Assembly: GCF_010725725.1 (NCBI RefSeq)
Contig: NZ_AP022599.1
Location: 4,278,001 to 4,342,000 of the forward strand
Reading direction: 5' to 3'
From: Mycolicibacterium pulveris
GTDB lineage: Bacteria; Actinomycetota; Actinomycetes; Mycobacteriales; Mycobacteriaceae
DNA length: 64,000 bases
Below the pieces are notes generated by a model. The model was given only the letters and a program-made list of their open reading frames with translations, was not told the DNA's origin and ran no database searches. Made by a program: the position numbers and the translations under genes. Positions 62,523 through 64,000 of the stretch are shown piece by piece; position 1 is the first letter of the stretch; each line of letters opens with the position of its first letter.

Positions 62523-63428
62523 ATGTCAACCAGCGACGGCCAGCACGACGTTGCGCGAGCCTTCGCCATGTGGCGCGCGATGTTGCCCGAGCATCCCGAT
62601 CCGACGATTGATGAGTTCCGCGCCGGCTACGACGCGATGTTTCGAGACTTCCCGATCGATCCGGATGCTCTGATCACCGAACTCGACGCCGGTGGTGTCC
62701 GATCGCTGCAGGTTCAAGCCGGCGATTACGAACCCAGCCGCTACGTGGTCTATTTCCACGGCGGTGGGCTGATGTGTGGCAACCCGGAAGGTGTGCGCTC
62801 AACGGCTGCTCGTGTCGCGCGCGCCGCGCGGGCCACCGTCCTCGTCCCCGATTACCGGCTGGCACCCGAGCATCCGTATCCGGCCGCGCTCGATGACGCC
62901 ACGGCGGCATGCCTTTCGCTGCCAAGCCGGCAGGACGGCGAGCCGGTCAGGATGGCCCTGCTCGGCGACTCGGCCGGTGGAGGGCTGGCGATCTCGTGCG
63001 CGATTCGGTTACACGACAACGGTCACGACCAACTCGCTGCACTCGCCGTGTGGTCTCCGTGGGTCGATATGACGGTGTCGGGTGCCACCATCGAGTCGAA
63101 GGCGACGGTCGATCCGATCGCCAGCGGCCAGTCGCTGACCATGTCGGCTACCGCCTATCTTCAGGGCCACGCGCCGACCGACCCGACGGTGTCACCGCTA
63201 TTCGCCGACCTGTCGGGGCTGCCGCCGCTGATGATCGAAGTGGGAACCGAAGAGGTACTGCTCGACGACGCTCGTCGGTTGGCGGCCAAGGCGCAGGACG
63301 ACGGTGTCGAAGTGACGCTCACCGTGGCCGACGGTTTGCCGCACGTCTATCAGTACTTCGCGTCGTTCCTGCCTGCGGCCCAGACCTCGATCGAACGCAC
63401 CGGTGCATTCATCGACAAGCACGCCTAG
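62523..63428 (+). CDS. Alpha/beta hydrolase of the hormone-sensitive-lipase (HSL) type
   Basis: A 301-aa esterase: oxyanion motif YFHGGGLMCGNPEGVRS (about 80-96), DYRLAPEHPYPAALDD (about 114-129), nucleophile elbow GDSAGGGLAIS (about 151-161), acid region MIEVGTEEVLLDD and His in GLPHVYQYF (about 277). Such enzymes cleave short-chain or cyclic esters and lactones, which would suit ring opening after Baeyer-Villiger-type oxidation. ATG 62523 follows GGGAGGAG. Confidence 0.9.
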   Translation: MSTSDGQHDVARAFAMWRAMLPEHPDPTIDEFRAGYDAMFRDFPIDPDALITELDAGGVRSLQVQAGDYEPSRYVVYFHGGGLMCGNPEGVRSTAARVARAARATVLVPDYRLAPEHPYPAALDDATAACLSLPSRQDGEPVRMALLGDSAGGGLAISCAIRLHDNGHDQLAALAVWSPWVDMTVSGATIESKATVDPIASGQSLTMSATAYLQGHAPTDPTVSPLFADLSGLPPLMIEVGTEEVLLDDARRLAAKAQDDGVEVTLTVADGLPHVYQYFASFLPAAQTSIERTGAFIDKHA

Positions 63429-63491
63429 ACAGGACCGTTGTCGGAACCGAGAAGACCAACCGCGAAAACCAAGAAGATAGGAGGCGCGTCG

Positions 63492-64000
63492 GTGACCCGA
63501 AAGTGCGGGATGTTGTTCGAGATGCCAGTCCCTCGGGAGCCACGGCCCGGAGAGAAGCACACTGCGTTCGACTCGGAGGGCCAACCCTACGAGGTCGAGG
63601 CGGCCTTCACGCCCGAATTGACCGAGCGCGCCTTCCACGACGTCGTCGAGCAAGCCATTCACGCCGAGAAGTGTGGCTATGACAGCGTGTGGTTCGTCGA
63701 ACACCACTTCTACGAAGAGGCCTCCCAGAGTTCGGCGCCCGATGTCATGCTGGCGCATATCGCCGCCAAGACCGAGCGCATTCGTCTCGGCCACGGCGTA
63801 CGCCTGCTGCCTTACAACTACAACCCGCCAATCCGGGCAGCGGAATCGGCTGCCGTGCTTGACATCTTGTCCAACGGACGGCTCGACTTCGGCACCGGCC
63901 GTAGCCTGAGCCGCCTTGAGCTCGAAGGCTTCGGCATCAATCCCGCCGACACTCGGGAACAGTGGGAGCACAGCCTGGACATCATCCTCGACTGCTGGAC
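63492..64000 (+). CDS. LLM-class flavin-dependent monooxygenase-like protein, cut by window end
   Basis: 169 codons are visible from a GTG at 63492 with AGGAGG upstream. KCGYDSVWFVEHHFYEEASQ (about 57-76) and RIRLGHGVRLLPYNYNPPIR (about 96-115), then LDILSNGRLDFGTGRSLSRLE, resemble bacterial-luciferase/alkanal monooxygenase-like members. It is the third LLM protein of the island and follows the esterase by 63 bases, probably in one transcript. The C-terminus is outside the window. Confidence 0.88.
   Translation, partial: MTRKCGMLFEMPVPREPRPGEKHTAFDSEGQPYEVEAAFTPELTERAFHDVVEQAIHAEKCGYDSVWFVEHHFYEEASQSSAPDVMLAHIAAKTERIRLGHGVRLLPYNYNPPIRAAESAAVLDILSNGRLDFGTGRSLSRLELEGFGINPADTREQWEHSLDIILDCW

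Overview
The window reads as chromosomal DNA of a high-GC actinobacterium, almost certainly a Mycobacterium/Mycolicibacterium species. Gene order for about 38 kb follows the Mycobacterium tuberculosis segment around Rv2379c-Rv2325c: mycobactin genes, hrcA-dnaJ2, phoH-ybeY-era, recO-uppS, zur-smtB-glyS, dgt-dnaG, tRNA-Asn, and a MarR/ECF transporter block. GTG and TTG starts, ATGA/GTGA/TAATG overlaps and strong third-position GC bias are pervasive. Identifications rest on reading protein motifs and remembered gene order; no database search was run.

Region 1 (1-5.2 kb): 3' end of the mycobactin siderophore locus (mbtF partial, mbtG, mbtH). Region 2 (5.2-38.9 kb): conserved core with heat-shock control (hrcA, dnaJ2), RNA and ribosome maturation (rsmE, phoH, ybeY, era), recombination and cell-wall lipid carrier (recO, uppS), zinc homeostasis (zur-smtB with a palindromic operator candidate), glyS, dgt, dnaG, a TPM-domain membrane protein, tRNA-Asn(GTT), an acyl-CoA dehydrogenase/oxidase, a VIT-type transporter, a phytase-like lipoprotein, MarR plus an ECF-type ABC transporter, and a TldD/TldE pair. 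Interspersed are large imperfect palindromes, two of which flank an AbiEi/DUF559-like gene in inverted orientation.

Region 3 (38.9-41.5 kb): a scar zone. A tRNA T-arm-like fragment abuts an N-terminally truncated aldehyde dehydrogenase and a CaiB/BaiF CoA-transferase broken by a stop and a frameshift. Region 4 (41.5-45.3 kb): a compact cluster resembling a piece of the DosR dormancy regulon: a CBS-domain Hrp1-like protein, a DUF5709 protein, a truncated Rv1733c-like membrane protein, a DUF4193 zinc-ribbon protein and a phosphoribosyltransferase-hydrolase fusion, most preceded by DosR-box-like palindromes.

Region 5 (45.5-64 kb): a catabolic island with two acyl-CoA ligases, a crotonase-fold protein lacking both usual catalytic glutamates, two adjacent acyl-CoA dehydrogenases, four small or multi-pass membrane proteins of unknown function, an MCC/GCC-type biotin-dependent carboxylase encoded divergently, three LLM (luciferase-like) oxidoreductases, a class III CoA transferase, an HSL-type esterase, an extra RibBA and a GntR/FadR-type regulator. 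A repeated operator (core TGTC-S-RACA, one copy a perfect 7-1-7 palindrome fitting TNGTNNNACNA) sits in most promoter regions, which suggests one GntR regulon. Gene content resembles branched or isoprenoid acyl-CoA degradation (Atu/Liu-like) with added flavin/F420-dependent oxidation; the substrate is unknown. The best candidate for something undescribed is this regulon together with its embedded cluster of tiny membrane proteins (50.46-51.68 kb).
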